Shown: positions 41,207 to 50,860 of the stretch, one piece after another
Numbering within the stretch: position 1 is the first letter of the stretch
How the letters are laid out: the number at the start of each line of letters is the position of its first letter
NCBI RefSeq assembly: GCF_016595155.1
Contig: NZ_JAENGP010000004.1
Span: forward strand, 124,001 to 188,000
Source of the DNA: Advenella mandrilli
Lineage (GTDB): Bacteria; Pseudomonadota; Gammaproteobacteria; Burkholderiales; Burkholderiaceae_B
Direction of reading: 5' to 3'
DNA: 64,000 nucleotides
Made by a program: the position numbers and the translations under genes
The notes under the pieces: model-generated
What the model was told of the DNA's origin: nothing
The model's input: only the letters and a program-made list of their open reading frames with translations
Databases searched by the model: none

Positions 41207-42730
41207 CTAGAAGAAACCCAAGGCATTCGGACTGTAGCTAACCAGCAAACATTTGGTTTGCTGGTAATTGGACAAGGCCATTTTATGGGTTTCCCGTCCA
41301 ATGCCCGATTGCTTGTAGCCGCCAAATGCCGCATGTGCCGGATACAGGTGATAGCAGTTTGTCCATACCCTGCCGGCTTCTATACCCCTTCCCATCCGGT
41401 AGGCTCGTGATCCGTCACGTGACCATACACCAGCACCCAGGCCATAATAACTGTCATTGGCAATCGCAAGCGCTTCTTCTTCATCTTTAAAGGTGGTTAC
41501 CGACGCCACCGGCCCGAAAATTTCCTCCTGGAAAATACGCATGTCGTTTTTGCCCAGCAACATAGTGGGATTAATATAGTAACCATCTTCAAGCTTGCCC
41601 GGACGATGACGGTCACCGCCCGTGAGGCAAACCGCCCCCTCTTCCCTTCCGATATCAATATAAGACATGATTTTGTCCATTTGCATCTGCGATGCCTGCG
41701 CCCCCACCATGGTGGCTGAATCAAGCGGATTACCGGTCTTGATAGACTGAACACGCTTGATGGCTTTTTCAATAAAAGCCTCGTAAATGGATTCCTGAAT
41801 CAGGATTCGGGATGGGCAAGTGCATACTTCACCCTGGTTAAGCGAGAACATGGCCAAGCCTTCCAGTGCCTTGTCAAGAAAAGCATCTGGTTGGTCCATC
41901 ACATCGGCAAAGAAAATATTCGGGCTTTTGCCACCCAGTTCAACCGTGGAAGGAATCAGGTTTTCGGCGGCCGCATGCAAAATATGCTTACCGGTTGCGG
42001 TTGAACCGGTAAACGCAATTTTTGCAATGCGTTTATTGCTTGCCAGGGCATTGCCGGCTTCTTTGCCAAAACCGTTAATCACATTAATCACGCCGGGCGG
42101 GAAGATATCTGCCGTCAACTCCATTAACACCAGAATTGATGCCGGTGTCTGCTCGGCTGGTTTTAATACCACACAACAACCCGCCGCCAAGGCCGGCGCC
42201 AGTTTCCAGATAGCCATCAGGATGGGGAAGTTCCAGGGAATGATCTGGCCAACCACCCCTAACGGCTCATGAAAATGATAGGCAACGGTTGTTTCATCAA
42301 TTTCTGAAATACCGCCTTCCTGGGCACGGATACAACCAGCAAAATAACGCAAGTGATCAATCGCCAGGGGCAAATCAGCCGCCATGGTTTCACGAATAGG
42401 TTTGCCATTATCAATGGTTTCGGCCACCGCCAGCAACTGCAGGTTCTGTTCCATACGGTCTGCCATGCGCAGTAGCAAATTAGAACGCTCCATAACCGAT
42501 GTTTTACCCCAGGCGTGCCGGGCAGCATGAGCCTTGTCGAGTGCCAGCTCAACGTCCTGGGCTCCCGAACGGGCTACCTGACAAAATGGTTTTCCGGTAA
42601 TAGGGGAAATATTTTCAAAATATTCACCTGAAACCGGGGGTACCCATTGGCCGCCTATGAAGTTGTCATACTTTTTTTTATAAGGATAAGTTACATCCAG
42701 GCCAAATTGCTTTAATTCTGAAAGATCCAT
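41207..42730 (-). CDS. NAD-dependent aldehyde dehydrogenase (ExaC/AldB-like)
   Basis: This 507-residue ALDH has [21 protein letters not shown] at the start, the NAD-binding [12 protein letters not shown], the catalytic Glu in [11 protein letters not shown], and the catalytic Cys in [11 protein letters not shown]. Length and CTCPSR put it with the acetaldehyde dehydrogenases ExaC/AldB/AcoD, which oxidise acetaldehyde and similar short aldehydes. It lies downstream of the aromatic cluster on the same strand but 192 bases away, so a functional link is only possible. Confidence 0.9.
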   Translation of the reverse strand: MDLSELKQFGLDVTYPYKKKYDNFIGGQWVPPVSGEYFENISPITGKPFCQVARSGAQDVELALDKAHAARHAWGKTSVMERSNLLLRMADRMEQNLQLLAVAETIDNGKPIRETMAADLPLAIDHLRYFAGCIRAQEGGISEIDETTVAYHFHEPLGVVGQIIPWNFPILMAIWKLAPALAAGCCVVLKPAEQTPASILVLMELTADIFPPGVINVINGFGKEAGNALASNKRIAKIAFTGSTATGKHILHAAAENLIPSTVELGGKSPNIFFADVMDQPDAFLDKALEGLAMFSLNQGEVCTCPSRILIQESIYEAFIEKAIKRVQSIKTGNPLDSATMVGAQASQMQMDKIMSYIDIGREEGAVCLTGGDRHRPGKLEDGYYINPTMLLGKNDMRIFQEEIFGPVASVTTFKDEEEALAIANDSYYGLGAGVWSRDGSRAYRMGRGIEAGRVWTNCYHLYPAHAAFGGYKQSGIGRETHKMALSNYQQTKCLLVSYSPNALGFF

Positions 42731-42922
42731 GTCATTTCCTTGGTGATATTAAGGTTTGTTTTCTTCTTATACCAAGTATCTTACAAGGTTTTTCATAACA
42801 ATCAAGAAGTGAAAACACCAAGAAAAACAGCCTGAAAGCAGATTACATTCTTGCTTTCAAGCTGTGTTTAAGTTCAGGCAATGGTATTTTATGTTCTTAC
42901 AAAAGCCTTTTATTGAATGCGC

Positions 42923-43774
42923 TTATTCTGTGCTGATGGTATTGCGCAGTACACCCACGGCATCCACTTCAATTTCCACAATGTCGCCCTCTTTCATGAA
43001 AACAGGCGGATTGCGTTTGGCACCCACACCACCGGGCGTACCGGTCACAATCACATCACCGGCATTCAACGGCAGGAATGAAGAAATATAGGCAATCTGC
43101 CTTGGAATACTGTGAATTAACAATTCAGTAGTGGTACGCTGCATCTCCTGACCATTCAAACGGGTCACCAGGGTTAATTCCTGACCAGGCTTGATTTCGT
43201 CTGAGGTCACCAGCCAGGGGCCAAAACCACCGGTTTTCCAGAAGTTTTTGCCGGGACCCCATTGTGAAGTAGCCGTTTGCCAGTCACGGATACTGCCATC
43301 GTTATAGCAGGCATAACCGGCAATATGATCCCAGGCCTCTTCTTCTGATATGCGCCGCCCACCTTTGCCAATCACAATCGCAATTTCACCCTCGTAATCC
43401 AGCTTGACAGATTCTGGCGGCAAGACAATGCTGTCATTATGTGCCACCTGGGATTCAGCCACGCGCAAAAATATGGTGGGCGATTCAGTCACTTCACGAT
43501 TGGTTTCCTTGACGTGGTCGGCATAATTCAGGCCAATGCAAAAAATTTTGCCTGGCTCGGGAATCACGGGTAGCAACTCCAGCGCATCATAATCCAGCGT
43601 TGCCAGATTGTTTTCAAGCGCCTCGTGGACCGGTGCAAGATCATTATTACCCAGCAGGCTGGCCAGATCCGCAAATCGGTCTCCCAGCAAAGGGCCCAGA
43701 TCCAGGACTTTTTTATCGTTGGTAACCACACCATAGGTATTTTTACCATTCAAAACAAAACTGATTAACTTCAT
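42923..43774 (-). CDS. Fumarylacetoacetate hydrolase-family protein
   Basis: This 283-residue enzyme (start MKLISFVLNGKNTYG) has the FAH fold. The metal-binding acidic residues are in KLDYEGEIAIVIGKGG and the motif VTGTPGGVGAKRNPPVFM is near the end. IFCIGLNYADHVKE is the usual opening of the catalytic domain. Members hydrolyse acylpyruvates or ring-fission products (HpcE/MhpD-like roles). With a flavin hydroxylase and VOC dioxygenase in the same cluster, hydrolysis of a ring-cleavage product is the natural suggestion. Confidence 0.88.
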   Translation of the reverse strand: MKLISFVLNGKNTYGVVTNDKKVLDLGPLLGDRFADLASLLGNNDLAPVHEALENNLATLDYDALELLPVIPEPGKIFCIGLNYADHVKETNREVTESPTIFLRVAESQVAHNDSIVLPPESVKLDYEGEIAIVIGKGGRRISEEEAWDHIAGYACYNDGSIRDWQTATSQWGPGKNFWKTGGFGPWLVTSDEIKPGQELTLVTRLNGQEMQRTTTELLIHSIPRQIAYISSFLPLNAGDVIVTGTPGGVGAKRNPPVFMKEGDIVEIEVDAVGVLRNTISTE

Positions 43775-43813
43775 CTCTCTTCCTTCTTCCAAATTTCATA
43801 TTATTGAAAACAA

Positions 43814-44572
43814 TTAAACCAAACTTTGTGAAATACTTCGGATAGCGACTTCAAGCAGCTGTTTCATTTTTTGAGCATCAACCACCTCGAAACGCGATAA
43901 CTCTGCCACTAGTGACAGGGCTCCCCACACCCCTGGCTGTCCCACCTTTTCAATGGGTACCGACAAGGCACCCAAATGAGACTCCAGCTCACCGGCAGAA
44001 TAATAAAACCCCTGTTTTTTAATCTGCTGATAATAGGCCCTGAAGCTACTCCAATCTTCCGGTACACCTGATTTTTTCAGCTCATGGGCATGCCCGTCAT
44101 AAATTTTACGCAACTGCCGGGGGGGCAAATGGGCCAGAATCACTTTTGGAGCTCCTCCCTGAAATAAAGGGCGTGGCATGCCCCTGCCATAACTGAGAAA
44201 AGTTTTACCATCACTTTTTTCATGATGGGAATCCAGCACCCGATCACCATAAAATGCGGACAGGACACACGCAAACCCGGTTTTAGCCACCAGTTCCTGC
44301 ATGTGCGGGACACTGGCGCGCAAAACCGGATCAGACTGCCGCACGTAATAATCCATAACCAGGATGCGGGGACCAAAGGTATAACAAGACTCTGACTGAT
44401 GAGTAAGCCAACCCGATTCCACCAGCATTTTCATATAGCGATAACAGGTTGGAATGGACACCTCCAGTTTCTGGGCGATATCCTCGACACTCCATATGGG
44501 CGTGTCTTCGGTAAAGAAATCCAGCACCATTAACATACGGGCCAGGCTGGAAGGGGATTTTTCACTCATCAT
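43814..44572 (-). CDS. IclR-family transcriptional regulator
   Basis: This 252-residue regulator has an N-terminal winged HTH (about 10-65: LARMLMVLDFF, SVEDIAQKLEVSIPTCYRYM) and a C-terminal IclR ligand-binding GAF-like domain (about 80-245: VPHMQELVAKTGFACVL, PRPLFQGGAPKVILAHL, YYSAGELESHLGALSVPIE). It sits inside the aromatic cluster between hydrolase and hydroxylase genes. It likely controls that operon and the divergent receptor gene, whose spacer has two palindromes. Confidence 0.93.
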   Translation of the reverse strand: MMSEKSPSSLARMLMVLDFFTEDTPIWSVEDIAQKLEVSIPTCYRYMKMLVESGWLTHQSESCYTFGPRILVMDYYVRQSDPVLRASVPHMQELVAKTGFACVLSAFYGDRVLDSHHEKSDGKTFLSYGRGMPRPLFQGGAPKVILAHLPPRQLRKIYDGHAHELKKSGVPEDWSSFRAYYQQIKKQGFYYSAGELESHLGALSVPIEKVGQPGVWGALSLVAELSRFEVVDAQKMKQLLEVAIRSISQSLV

Positions 44573-44594
44573 AAAACCTTTAACAAAAACAGTA

Positions 44595-46076
44595 TCACGG
44601 TACTAACGATAATAATGCCTGTAATTGTGCCTTATTTTTACCCGTACCCAGCACATAACGGTCGGGGCGCAGCACAACAAATTCCGCCTCTTTTTCTGCC
44701 AGCCAGTTACCAACCTCCTGGTTATCCAGTTCCACCGGCACGATATTAGCCCTTTCTGCCAACGCATCCTCCAGTTTGTTAAAACCCGCTTTATCGGTAT
44801 GTACAATCGCAAAACGGTTGCCAACAAGATCATCCAGTGCAATGCCTTCCCTGTTTCTGGGTTGGAAAAATAATTGCCCCCCCGCCTTTCTTTGGCTATC
44901 CCACAAGCCTTCACCCAATTGCGAGACCGGCATGAAAAATTCACGGCAGCCGTCTTCACGCAGTTTCCTGTCGCGCTCTGCCGCTTTATCAGGGTCTGTG
45001 GTCTGGATAATACTGCCCAGATAGACAGCCAGCCCAATAACTTCATGGACATGGGCAGAACGCTCTGATTCGTAAGTATCCAGTAAGGTATCACTGGCAT
45101 TGCCCTTGATAATCGATGTGAGTTTCCAGTACAGGTTGGCCGCATCTCGAATCCCGGCACACAAGCCCTGCCCCAGAAATGGCGGGGTCTGATGGGCGGC
45201 ATCACCGGCCAGCATCAGGCGCCCTTTGCGCCAGCCCTGGGCAATCAGGGAATTAAAGGTATAAATAACCGCACGCTCCAGGTCTGCCTGCTCTGGATTG
45301 ATCCAGCGCTCAAGCATTTTCCAGATGTTTTCAGGTTTAACCAACTCCTCAAGGTTGTCATCGGGCATGACCATGATTTCCCAACGGCGGCGGTTATCCA
45401 CCACATTGCAATAGGTCATGGGGCGTGCCGGATCGCAATGCTGGATAGTGTAAGGTGGTAACTCTACATTCTGTTTAAGCAAGACATCAAAGACCAGCCA
45501 TTGCTGACGCAATCCCAGGTTTTCCATGGGACTATTCATGGTATTGCGAACAAATGAACGGGCACCATCACAGCCCACCACGTATTTGACCCTATAATGA
45601 CTGCTTGCATGGGTATTATGATTTTGTGCCGTCAATTCAACACAATCGCTTTGTTCCTGAATACCAATCAGTTCGGTGCTTAGCCTTAGCGTCACGTTTT
45701 CATGGCTGGCTGCCTTTTCCCGCAGCAAAACTTCCAGCTGGGGCTGGTGAAAATAATAATTATTGGCGCATCCATTGGGGCCGCTTTCGTTACTGCCCGC
45801 CCGAACCAGCAAGGTTTCCCCTTCTGCATTCACAAAATGCATGCCATGAATACCGGGGCGGCTGATTTCCAGCACTTTGTCTTTAAGACCCAGGCTTTGG
45901 AAAATCCGCATGACTTCACCATCAAAATGGATGGCACGCGGTAATGGATAAATATCCGCCTCGCGGTCCAGCACCAATACCTTCAAGCCTTCCTGGCCTA
46001 ACAGGCCGGCCAGGGTGGCACCAACCGGGCCGTAACCCACAATCGCGACATCATACAGTTCGTTTTCTGTCTTCAT
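44595..46076 (-). CDS. FAD-dependent aromatic hydroxylase (MhpA-like)
   Basis: This 493-residue group A flavoprotein monooxygenase has the N-terminal FAD-binding AIVGYGPVGATLAGLLGQEG and the second FAD motif RLMLAGDAAHQTPPFLGQGLCAGIRDA (in two halves). The GD-type motif is YVVGCDGARSFVR. It resembles 3-(3-hydroxyphenyl)propionate hydroxylase MhpA and should add an ortho hydroxyl group to a phenolic substrate with NAD(P)H. It is one base from the VOC gene upstream; both are probably in one message. The exact substrate cannot be told. Confidence 0.88.
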   Translation of the reverse strand: MKTENELYDVAIVGYGPVGATLAGLLGQEGLKVLVLDREADIYPLPRAIHFDGEVMRIFQSLGLKDKVLEISRPGIHGMHFVNAEGETLLVRAGSNESGPNGCANNYYFHQPQLEVLLREKAASHENVTLRLSTELIGIQEQSDCVELTAQNHNTHASSHYRVKYVVGCDGARSFVRNTMNSPMENLGLRQQWLVFDVLLKQNVELPPYTIQHCDPARPMTYCNVVDNRRRWEIMVMPDDNLEELVKPENIWKMLERWINPEQADLERAVIYTFNSLIAQGWRKGRLMLAGDAAHQTPPFLGQGLCAGIRDAANLYWKLTSIIKGNASDTLLDTYESERSAHVHEVIGLAVYLGSIIQTTDPDKAAERDRKLREDGCREFFMPVSQLGEGLWDSQRKAGGQLFFQPRNREGIALDDLVGNRFAIVHTDKAGFNKLEDALAERANIVPVELDNQEVGNWLAEKEAEFVVLRPDRYVLGTGKNKAQLQALLSLVP

Positions 46077-46077
46077 A

Positions 46078-46629
46078 TTACACCCCCATTAATTGACGCA
46101 TTTCTTCGTACCACTCAGAACGCAATTTGAATTTTGGATATTTGCGGGCAATGGCTTCGGCTTGTGCCATGATGGCGTCATCGCTTAGATCAAGATCAAT
46201 GGATTCGCGCAGGGGCTGGTCACAATACCAGGGAGTGTCCATGAAAATTTCAAGACGGTTACCCTCGGGGTCACGACAATAAATGGATACGGCATTACCA
46301 TGCGTAACACACTGGATATCATTAACATCATTATGTTTTTTTACGCGCTCGTAAAAACGGCGCAAATTATCCAGGTTGGGTACACGAAATGAAATCTGGT
46401 TAATCAAGTTGAACTGAAGATTTTCCGGCCGTCCGGTTGCCAAGACGAGTTGGTGATGCTCGGCAGGATCACGACTTAAAAACACCAGTTGGGTATGGCC
46501 CAGGTCTCCCTTGTCGGTTTGGGTGAACTCAAATGTTTCTTTGTAAAAAGCACTCATTTTTTCCAGGTCATGTACATAAATACCCAGATGGCTGAGTGAA
46601 AGCTGAATATTGTCTTTGGCTTGTGTCAT
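46078..46629 (-). CDS. VOC-fold extradiol dioxygenase-like protein
   Basis: This 183-residue vicinal-oxygen-chelate protein has two beta-alpha-beta-beta-beta modules. SLSHLGIYVHDLEKMSAFY carries the first likely metal His, the HHQLVLATG region may carry the second, and GNRLEIFMDTPW carries the Glu. Classical type I extradiol enzymes are about 300 residues; this is the small one-unit type seen in some catechol or bicyclic-ring pathways. As the first gene of the leftward cluster it probably opens the ring made by the hydroxylase. Confidence 0.85.
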   Translation of the reverse strand: MTQAKDNIQLSLSHLGIYVHDLEKMSAFYKETFEFTQTDKGDLGHTQLVFLSRDPAEHHQLVLATGRPENLQFNLINQISFRVPNLDNLRRFYERVKKHNDVNDIQCVTHGNAVSIYCRDPEGNRLEIFMDTPWYCDQPLRESIDLDLSDDAIMAQAEAIARKYPKFKLRSEWYEEMRQLMGV

Positions 46630-46779
46630 TTCTGTCTCCTAAATACAAATATCATTTAATGATAATTTGATTAAAATTAATCAAAATTAATTTGATCTTT
46701 TTATTATATTATGATAATTTAACAAAGATCAAGTTTTATTCGATTTAATCAAGACAATGACATCCCTGAGGAGACAACT
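46630..46779. promoter_or_regulatory. Divergent control region of the aromatic cluster
   Basis: This very A/T-rich spacer between the leftward VOC gene and the rightward receptor gene has two perfect inverted repeats: ATCATTTAATGAT (46651-46663) and TTGATTA-AAAT-TAATCAA (46667-46684). They are good candidates for IclR-type operators. The cluster encodes an IclR regulator. Confidence 0.5.
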
Positions 46780-47760
46780 ATGCGTTTTACCATTAATAAG
46801 CTTTCAAGAAAAATCACTATCGGACTAAGCCTGGGGCTTATCGCTTTCAGTGCACAAGCGGCTTACCCCGATCGCCCTATTCGTATCATTACGCCGTTTG
46901 CCCCTGGCACTGGCCCTGATACCAATGCCCGTGAAGTTGCTGCCGAGCTTCAGAAAAACCTGGGCGTTAGCGTTATTATTGACAATAAACCGGGCGCATC
47001 AGGTGCCATTGGCAATGCTGCCGCAGCCCAGGCAAAACCAGACGGTTACACGTTGTTGATTGGTTCAACCAGCACATTGTCCATTCAGCCTCATTTGTAT
47101 ACCAAAAAAACCTATGACATTGAAAAGGATTTTGTTCCGGTCAGCCTGCTGGGTATCATGAACACCGGCTTAATTGCCAGCCCCAAAGTAGCGGTTACCG
47201 ATGTGAAGGATTTAATCGAAAAATTACAGAAAAATCCAGGGCAATTCAATATTGCCAGCATGGGTGTAGGCAGCTATTCCCATTTATCAGGTGAATGGTT
47301 TGGCTTTGACAGTAAAACAAGCCCGGTTTTCATTCCGTACAGCACCACCAACCCATTTGCTGATTTAATGGCCGGACAGGTGGATTTCTTATTTGATGCC
47401 CTGCCCGCCGCTGCCGGTGGCATTAAAACAGGAAAACTGAAACTATTGGCCATTACCGGTGACGAGCGCCATCCCAGCTTCCCCGATGTACCCACCTTCA
47501 AAGAAGCCGGTCTTGACGACTTTAGCCCCTTCGGTTGGCAAGGCTTGCTGGCACCTGCCGGAACGCCACCTGAAGCACTGAAAGTGTTGGGAGAGGCCAT
47601 GCAAAAAGTAAACGATAACAAGGAACTGGCCGAACGCTGGGAAAAAACCTATATCGGCAAACTGGAGGGCAGCACGCCTGAAGAGTTCAAGGCGTTTATT
47701 GCTGATGATAGCAAAAAGTGGCAGAAAGTGATTGAACGCGCCCAAATCAAGCTGGATTGA
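46780..47760 (+). CDS. Bug/TctC-family periplasmic receptor
   Basis: This 326-residue extracytoplasmic receptor of the tripartite tricarboxylate transporter family, hugely expanded in Alcaligenaceae, has a signal peptide (about 1-27, ending SAQA). The mature part starts AYPDRPIRIITPFAPGTGPD and carries the family motif VIIDNKPGASGAIGN, then GSTSTLSIQPHLY. TctA and TctB are not nearby. Its divergent place next to the hydroxylase-dioxygenase cluster suggests capture of the aromatic or carboxylic substrate. GAGGAG is a strong ribosome binding site. Confidence 0.92.
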   Translation: MRFTINKLSRKITIGLSLGLIAFSAQAAYPDRPIRIITPFAPGTGPDTNAREVAAELQKNLGVSVIIDNKPGASGAIGNAAAAQAKPDGYTLLIGSTSTLSIQPHLYTKKTYDIEKDFVPVSLLGIMNTGLIASPKVAVTDVKDLIEKLQKNPGQFNIASMGVGSYSHLSGEWFGFDSKTSPVFIPYSTTNPFADLMAGQVDFLFDALPAAAGGIKTGKLKLLAITGDERHPSFPDVPTFKEAGLDDFSPFGWQGLLAPAGTPPEALKVLGEAMQKVNDNKELAERWEKTYIGKLEGSTPEEFKAFIADDSKKWQKVIERAQIKLD

Positions 47761-47805
47761 TTAGCCTCTGAAAAGTATTGTTTTATCTGTATACGTTTCC
47801 ACGCT

Positions 47806-47881
47806 GGAGCGAGGTATTATTCAGGTGCAGCGACTTCGGCGCGAAGCGGCGTCGGAGCAAACCTGAATAATGCTTCGCTCC
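47806..47881. repeat. Palindromic intergenic element, copy 2
   Basis: The core 47820-47867 is identical over 48 bases to 21028-21075. It is enclosed by its own outer arms, 47806-47819 and 47868-47881, which pair with two mismatches (GGAGCGAGGTATTA / TAATGCTTCGCTCC). It lies just after the receptor gene and 11 bases before the left end of the IS element. Confidence 0.82.
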
Positions 47882-47944
47882 TACAAAAGAAATGAACTGA
47901 CCCCAATAAGTTGGACACCCATTCAACTTTTAGGGGTCTTTTCA

Positions 47945-48484
47945 ATGACAAAATATGATTTGCCGTTCAAAATCAAATTAGTCCAAGAGTATCTGTCCGG
48001 CCAGAGTGGCTATCGCCTCATTGCCGATACCTACGGGGTGGATATTTCTCAATTGCGCTATTGGGTAGCAAGCTACCAGCATCATGGCGTATCCGGCCTG
48101 GATAACAAGCGCGGTGCCTATAGTGATGAATTCAAGCAGCAAGTACTGCGACACATTGCCCGCGAGGGGGTATCCGACCGACAGGCCGCAGCACTCTATA
48201 ACATCCGCAGCATAGGAACCATCGGCAAGTGGCGTCGCCAGTATAATACTACCGGTGAATCCTGGGCCTTGAAGCCCCCCCATAAAGGTGGAACTCAAAT
48301 GAAAATGCCTACAAAACATCTTCCCAAGACGCCTGCGTCTGACGAAACACGGACACAGCAAGAACTGCTGGACGAGCTGGCTTACTTGCGTGCGGAGAAT
48401 GCCTACTTAAAAAAATTGAGGGCCTTAATCGAAGCGAAACAGGCTGCAGCGCTGCAGACAAAGCGCAAGTCATCCAGGGATTAA
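47945..48484 (+). CDS. IS150-type transposase OrfA
   Basis: This 179-residue DNA-binding half of the IS3-family transposase has two HTH units, about 10-55 (FKIKLVQEYLSGQSGYRLIADTYGV in pieces) and about 63-110 (FKQQVLRHIAREGVSDRQAAA). A leucine-zipper-like segment follows at about 140-165 (LLDELAYLRAENAYLKKLRALIE in pieces). The ribosome can shift -1 at seven A (48409-48415) to make the OrfAB transposase; unshifted reading ends here as OrfA. Confidence 0.92.
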   Translation: MTKYDLPFKIKLVQEYLSGQSGYRLIADTYGVDISQLRYWVASYQHHGVSGLDNKRGAYSDEFKQQVLRHIAREGVSDRQAAALYNIRSIGTIGKWRRQYNTTGESWALKPPHKGGTQMKMPTKHLPKTPASDETRTQQELLDELAYLRAENAYLKKLRALIEAKQAAALQTKRKSSRD

Positions 48485-49311
48485 GGCCCGATCATTCGCT
48501 CAATCTGCTGCTCCAGATAACAGGGCTGTCGCGCAGTACGTTTTACTACCAGCTCAAGGCGCAAACGGTAGGCGACAAATACGCAGCCATCAAGGACAAG
48601 ATTCTTGAGCTTTATGAGCGCCACGAAGGCCGCTATGGCTATCGGCGCATCACGGCAGCGTTACGCCATCTCAAGACTGTGGTGATCAACCACAAGGTGG
48701 TGCAGCGCCTGATGCGGGCACTGGGTTTAAAGTCGTTGGTCCGCGTCAAGAAATATAAATCGTATGCGGGTGCGGTCGGGACGATTGCGCCGGATTTGCT
48801 CCAGCGCCAGTTTGAGGCCGATCAACCGAATCAAAAATGGGTGACTGATGTGACGGAATTCAAAGTCAACAATCAAAAGCGGTACCTCTCTACCGTGATG
48901 GACTTGTCCAATCGTGAAATCATCGCCTGGCAGATGGCACGGCGCCCGGTTTTGCAGCTGGTCACCGAGATGTTGGATAAGGCCTTGGCCCGGCTTAAGC
49001 CGTCTGAAAAGCCCCTTTTGCACTCCGATCAGGGCTGGCATTACCAACATGCCCGTTATCGGAAAATGCTGGAAGACAGGGGTATCGTGCAAAGCATGTC
49101 CAGGAAAGGAAACTGCCTGGACAATGCGGCAATGGAAAGCTTCTTTGGTATACTGAAGTCCGAGTTCTTCCACCTGAAACGCTTCGATAATATCGAACAG
49201 CTGGAGGCGGGCATTGAGGAATACATTCACTACTACAATCACGAACGTATCAAGCTCAAGTTAAACGGCCTGAGTCCGGTACAATACCGGATTCAGGTGT
49301 TAGCTGCCTAG
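48415..49311 (+). CDS. IS150-type transposase OrfB (via -1 frameshift)
   Basis: This catalytic half is read after the -1 shift. It shows an HTH_21 segment (YERHEGRYGYRRITAALR) and an rve integrase core. The DDE triad is in KWVTDVTEF (Asp), LHSDQGWHYQ (Asp) and CLDNAAMESFFGILKSE (Glu), ending in HYYNHERIKLKLNGLSPVQYR, the family C-terminal signature. No disruption is seen, so the element may be active. Confidence 0.92.
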   Translation: MEGLNRSETGCSAADKAQVIQGLRPDHSLNLLLQITGLSRSTFYYQLKAQTVGDKYAAIKDKILELYERHEGRYGYRRITAALRHLKTVVINHKVVQRLMRALGLKSLVRVKKYKSYAGAVGTIAPDLLQRQFEADQPNQKWVTDVTEFKVNNQKRYLSTVMDLSNREIIAWQMARRPVLQLVTEMLDKALARLKPSEKPLLHSDQGWHYQHARYRKMLEDRGIVQSMSRKGNCLDNAAMESFFGILKSEFFHLKRFDNIEQLEAGIEEYIHYYNHERIKLKLNGLSPVQYRIQVLAA

Positions 49312-49378
49312 TTTTTAACCGTCCAACATTTGGGGGTCACTTCATTCAGCGCGTGGGAACGTTCCGCTTACAGAAAAA

Positions 49379-49702
49379 TCAGGCTTTAGTGAAATCCAGG
49401 CTGTTTTGCGGTTCCAGATCCTCACTTAAAGCAAGCTGCTCGGGCTCATAGGCCTGCGCAACATCCAGATGCACGGTATTAACCGGCACGCAGCAGCATG
49501 GCAACACTTCATTACGTGAAATAAAAGCCAGCGGCTCGGATAGGTATCGGACCTCGCCGGATATCAGGCGGGTGCGGCAAGACCCGCAATAACCCGAACG
49601 ACACTGATACTCCACCTCATGGCCGGTTCTTTCAAGCCCCTCAAGAAGGGTTTCCCCATCTAGTAAATCAAAACTGGTATCCAGTGTTGCAACAAGGGTC
49701 AT
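49379..49702 (-). CDS. yfaE: Ferredoxin for ribonucleotide reductase maintenance (YfaE-like)
   Basis: This 107-residue plant-type 2Fe-2S ferredoxin has CRSGYCGSC and the later CCC region. It is located at the end of the nrdA-nrdB operon, overlapping nrdB by four bases. YfaE-type ferredoxins supply electrons for assembly and repair of the diferric-tyrosyl cofactor of NrdB. Confidence 0.9.
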   Translation of the reverse strand: MTLVATLDTSFDLLDGETLLEGLERTGHEVEYQCRSGYCGSCRTRLISGEVRYLSEPLAFISRNEVLPCCCVPVNTVHLDVAQAYEPEQLALSEDLEPQNSLDFTKA

Positions 49703-50832
49703 AGCTCAAAATTTTGTAGTGCATCTGTATTGATTTCGGCATCAATCTGACCGATCAGGTAAGAACTGATTTCCACTTCCTGGGGTGCAACCTGTACATT
49801 ATCGGATGACAACCAGGCATTGATCCATGGAATCGGGTTTTGTTTATTACCGTCAAAGGCAGGTTTCAAGCCAACGGCTTGCATACGAAAATTAGTAATG
49901 TATTCAACATACTGACACAGGATATCCTTGTTCAGGCCAATCATGGAACCATCCCTGAACAGATATTCAGCCCATTCCTTTTCCTGCAAGGCTGCCTTTT
50001 TGAACAGGTCAAAACAGGGCTGCTCAAGCTCTTTGGCAATGTCGGCCATTTCAGGGTCGTCTTCGCCGCTACGCATAATGTTAAGGATATGCTGCGTACC
50101 GGTTAAATGCAGGGCTTCGTCACGGGCAATCAGCTTGATGATTTTGGCATTGCCTTCCATCAGTTCACGCTCGGCAAACGCAAACGAGCAGGCAAAACTA
50201 ACGTAGAAACGGATGGCTTCAAGGGCATTGACCGCCATTAGGCACAGGTAAAGCTTTTTCTTCAGTTCACGCAAACTGATCGTCACGCTTTTTCCGTTAA
50301 GGGTGTGAGTACCCTCTCCAAAAAGATCGTAATACTCGGTCAGTTTAATAAGCTCATCGTAGTAAATGGAAATATCGCGGGCACGGGCAAGAATATGTTC
50401 ATTCACAACGATATCGTCAAATACCGTGGCAGGGTTACTGACAATATTCCTGATAATATGCGTATAGGATCGCGAATGAATCGTTTCCGAGAACGACCAG
50501 GTCTGTATCCAGGTTTCCAGTTCGGGAATAGAAACCAGCGGCAGCAATGCCACGTTGGGGCTACGTCCCTGAATAGAATCCAGCAATGTCTGGTATTTCA
50601 GATTGCTAATGAAAATATGTTTTTCATGATCGGGCAAAGCTGCGTAATCAATCCGGTCCTGGGAGACGTCCACTTCCTCGGGGCGCCAGAAAAAAGACAA
50701 TTGCTTTTCGATTAGTTTCTCGAAAATCTCGTATTTTTGCTGATCATAGCGAGCCACATTCACGGGTTGACCAAAGAACATAGGTTCTTTTAATGGGTCA
50801 TTGGCTATCTGACAAAAAGTACTATAAGACAT
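49699..50832 (-). CDS. nrdB: Class Ia ribonucleotide reductase beta subunit
   Basis: This 377-residue subunit carries the iron-tyrosyl radical. Iron ligands are in [31 protein letters not shown] (radical Tyr and neighbouring His) and [15 protein letters not shown]. The C-terminal acidic tail ends ALQNFEL, which docks into NrdA. It is close to the E. coli NrdB type. It follows nrdA by 28 bases. Confidence 0.96.
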   Translation of the reverse strand: MSYSTFCQIANDPLKEPMFFGQPVNVARYDQQKYEIFEKLIEKQLSFFWRPEEVDVSQDRIDYAALPDHEKHIFISNLKYQTLLDSIQGRSPNVALLPLVSIPELETWIQTWSFSETIHSRSYTHIIRNIVSNPATVFDDIVVNEHILARARDISIYYDELIKLTEYYDLFGEGTHTLNGKSVTISLRELKKKLYLCLMAVNALEAIRFYVSFACSFAFAERELMEGNAKIIKLIARDEALHLTGTQHILNIMRSGEDDPEMADIAKELEQPCFDLFKKAALQEKEWAEYLFRDGSMIGLNKDILCQYVEYITNFRMQAVGLKPAFDGNKQNPIPWINAWLSSDNVQVAPQEVEISSYLIGQIDAEINTDALQNFEL

Positions 50833-50860
50833 AATTTATTTACTCTATTAAAACCACGGC

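Larger units (their letters stand above)
47893..49344 (+). mobile_element. IS3-family insertion sequence, IS150 group
   Basis: This 1452-bp element has imperfect terminal inverted repeats: left TGAACTGACCCCAATAAGTTGG, right (complement) TGAAGTGACCCCCAAATGTTGG, shown here in part. It has two overlapping frames, orfA and orfB, with a -1 frameshift site A AAA AAA at 48409-48415. All catalytic motifs are present, so it appears complete. No 3-4-bp target duplication is obvious (flanks GAAA and TTCA). Confidence 0.93.
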
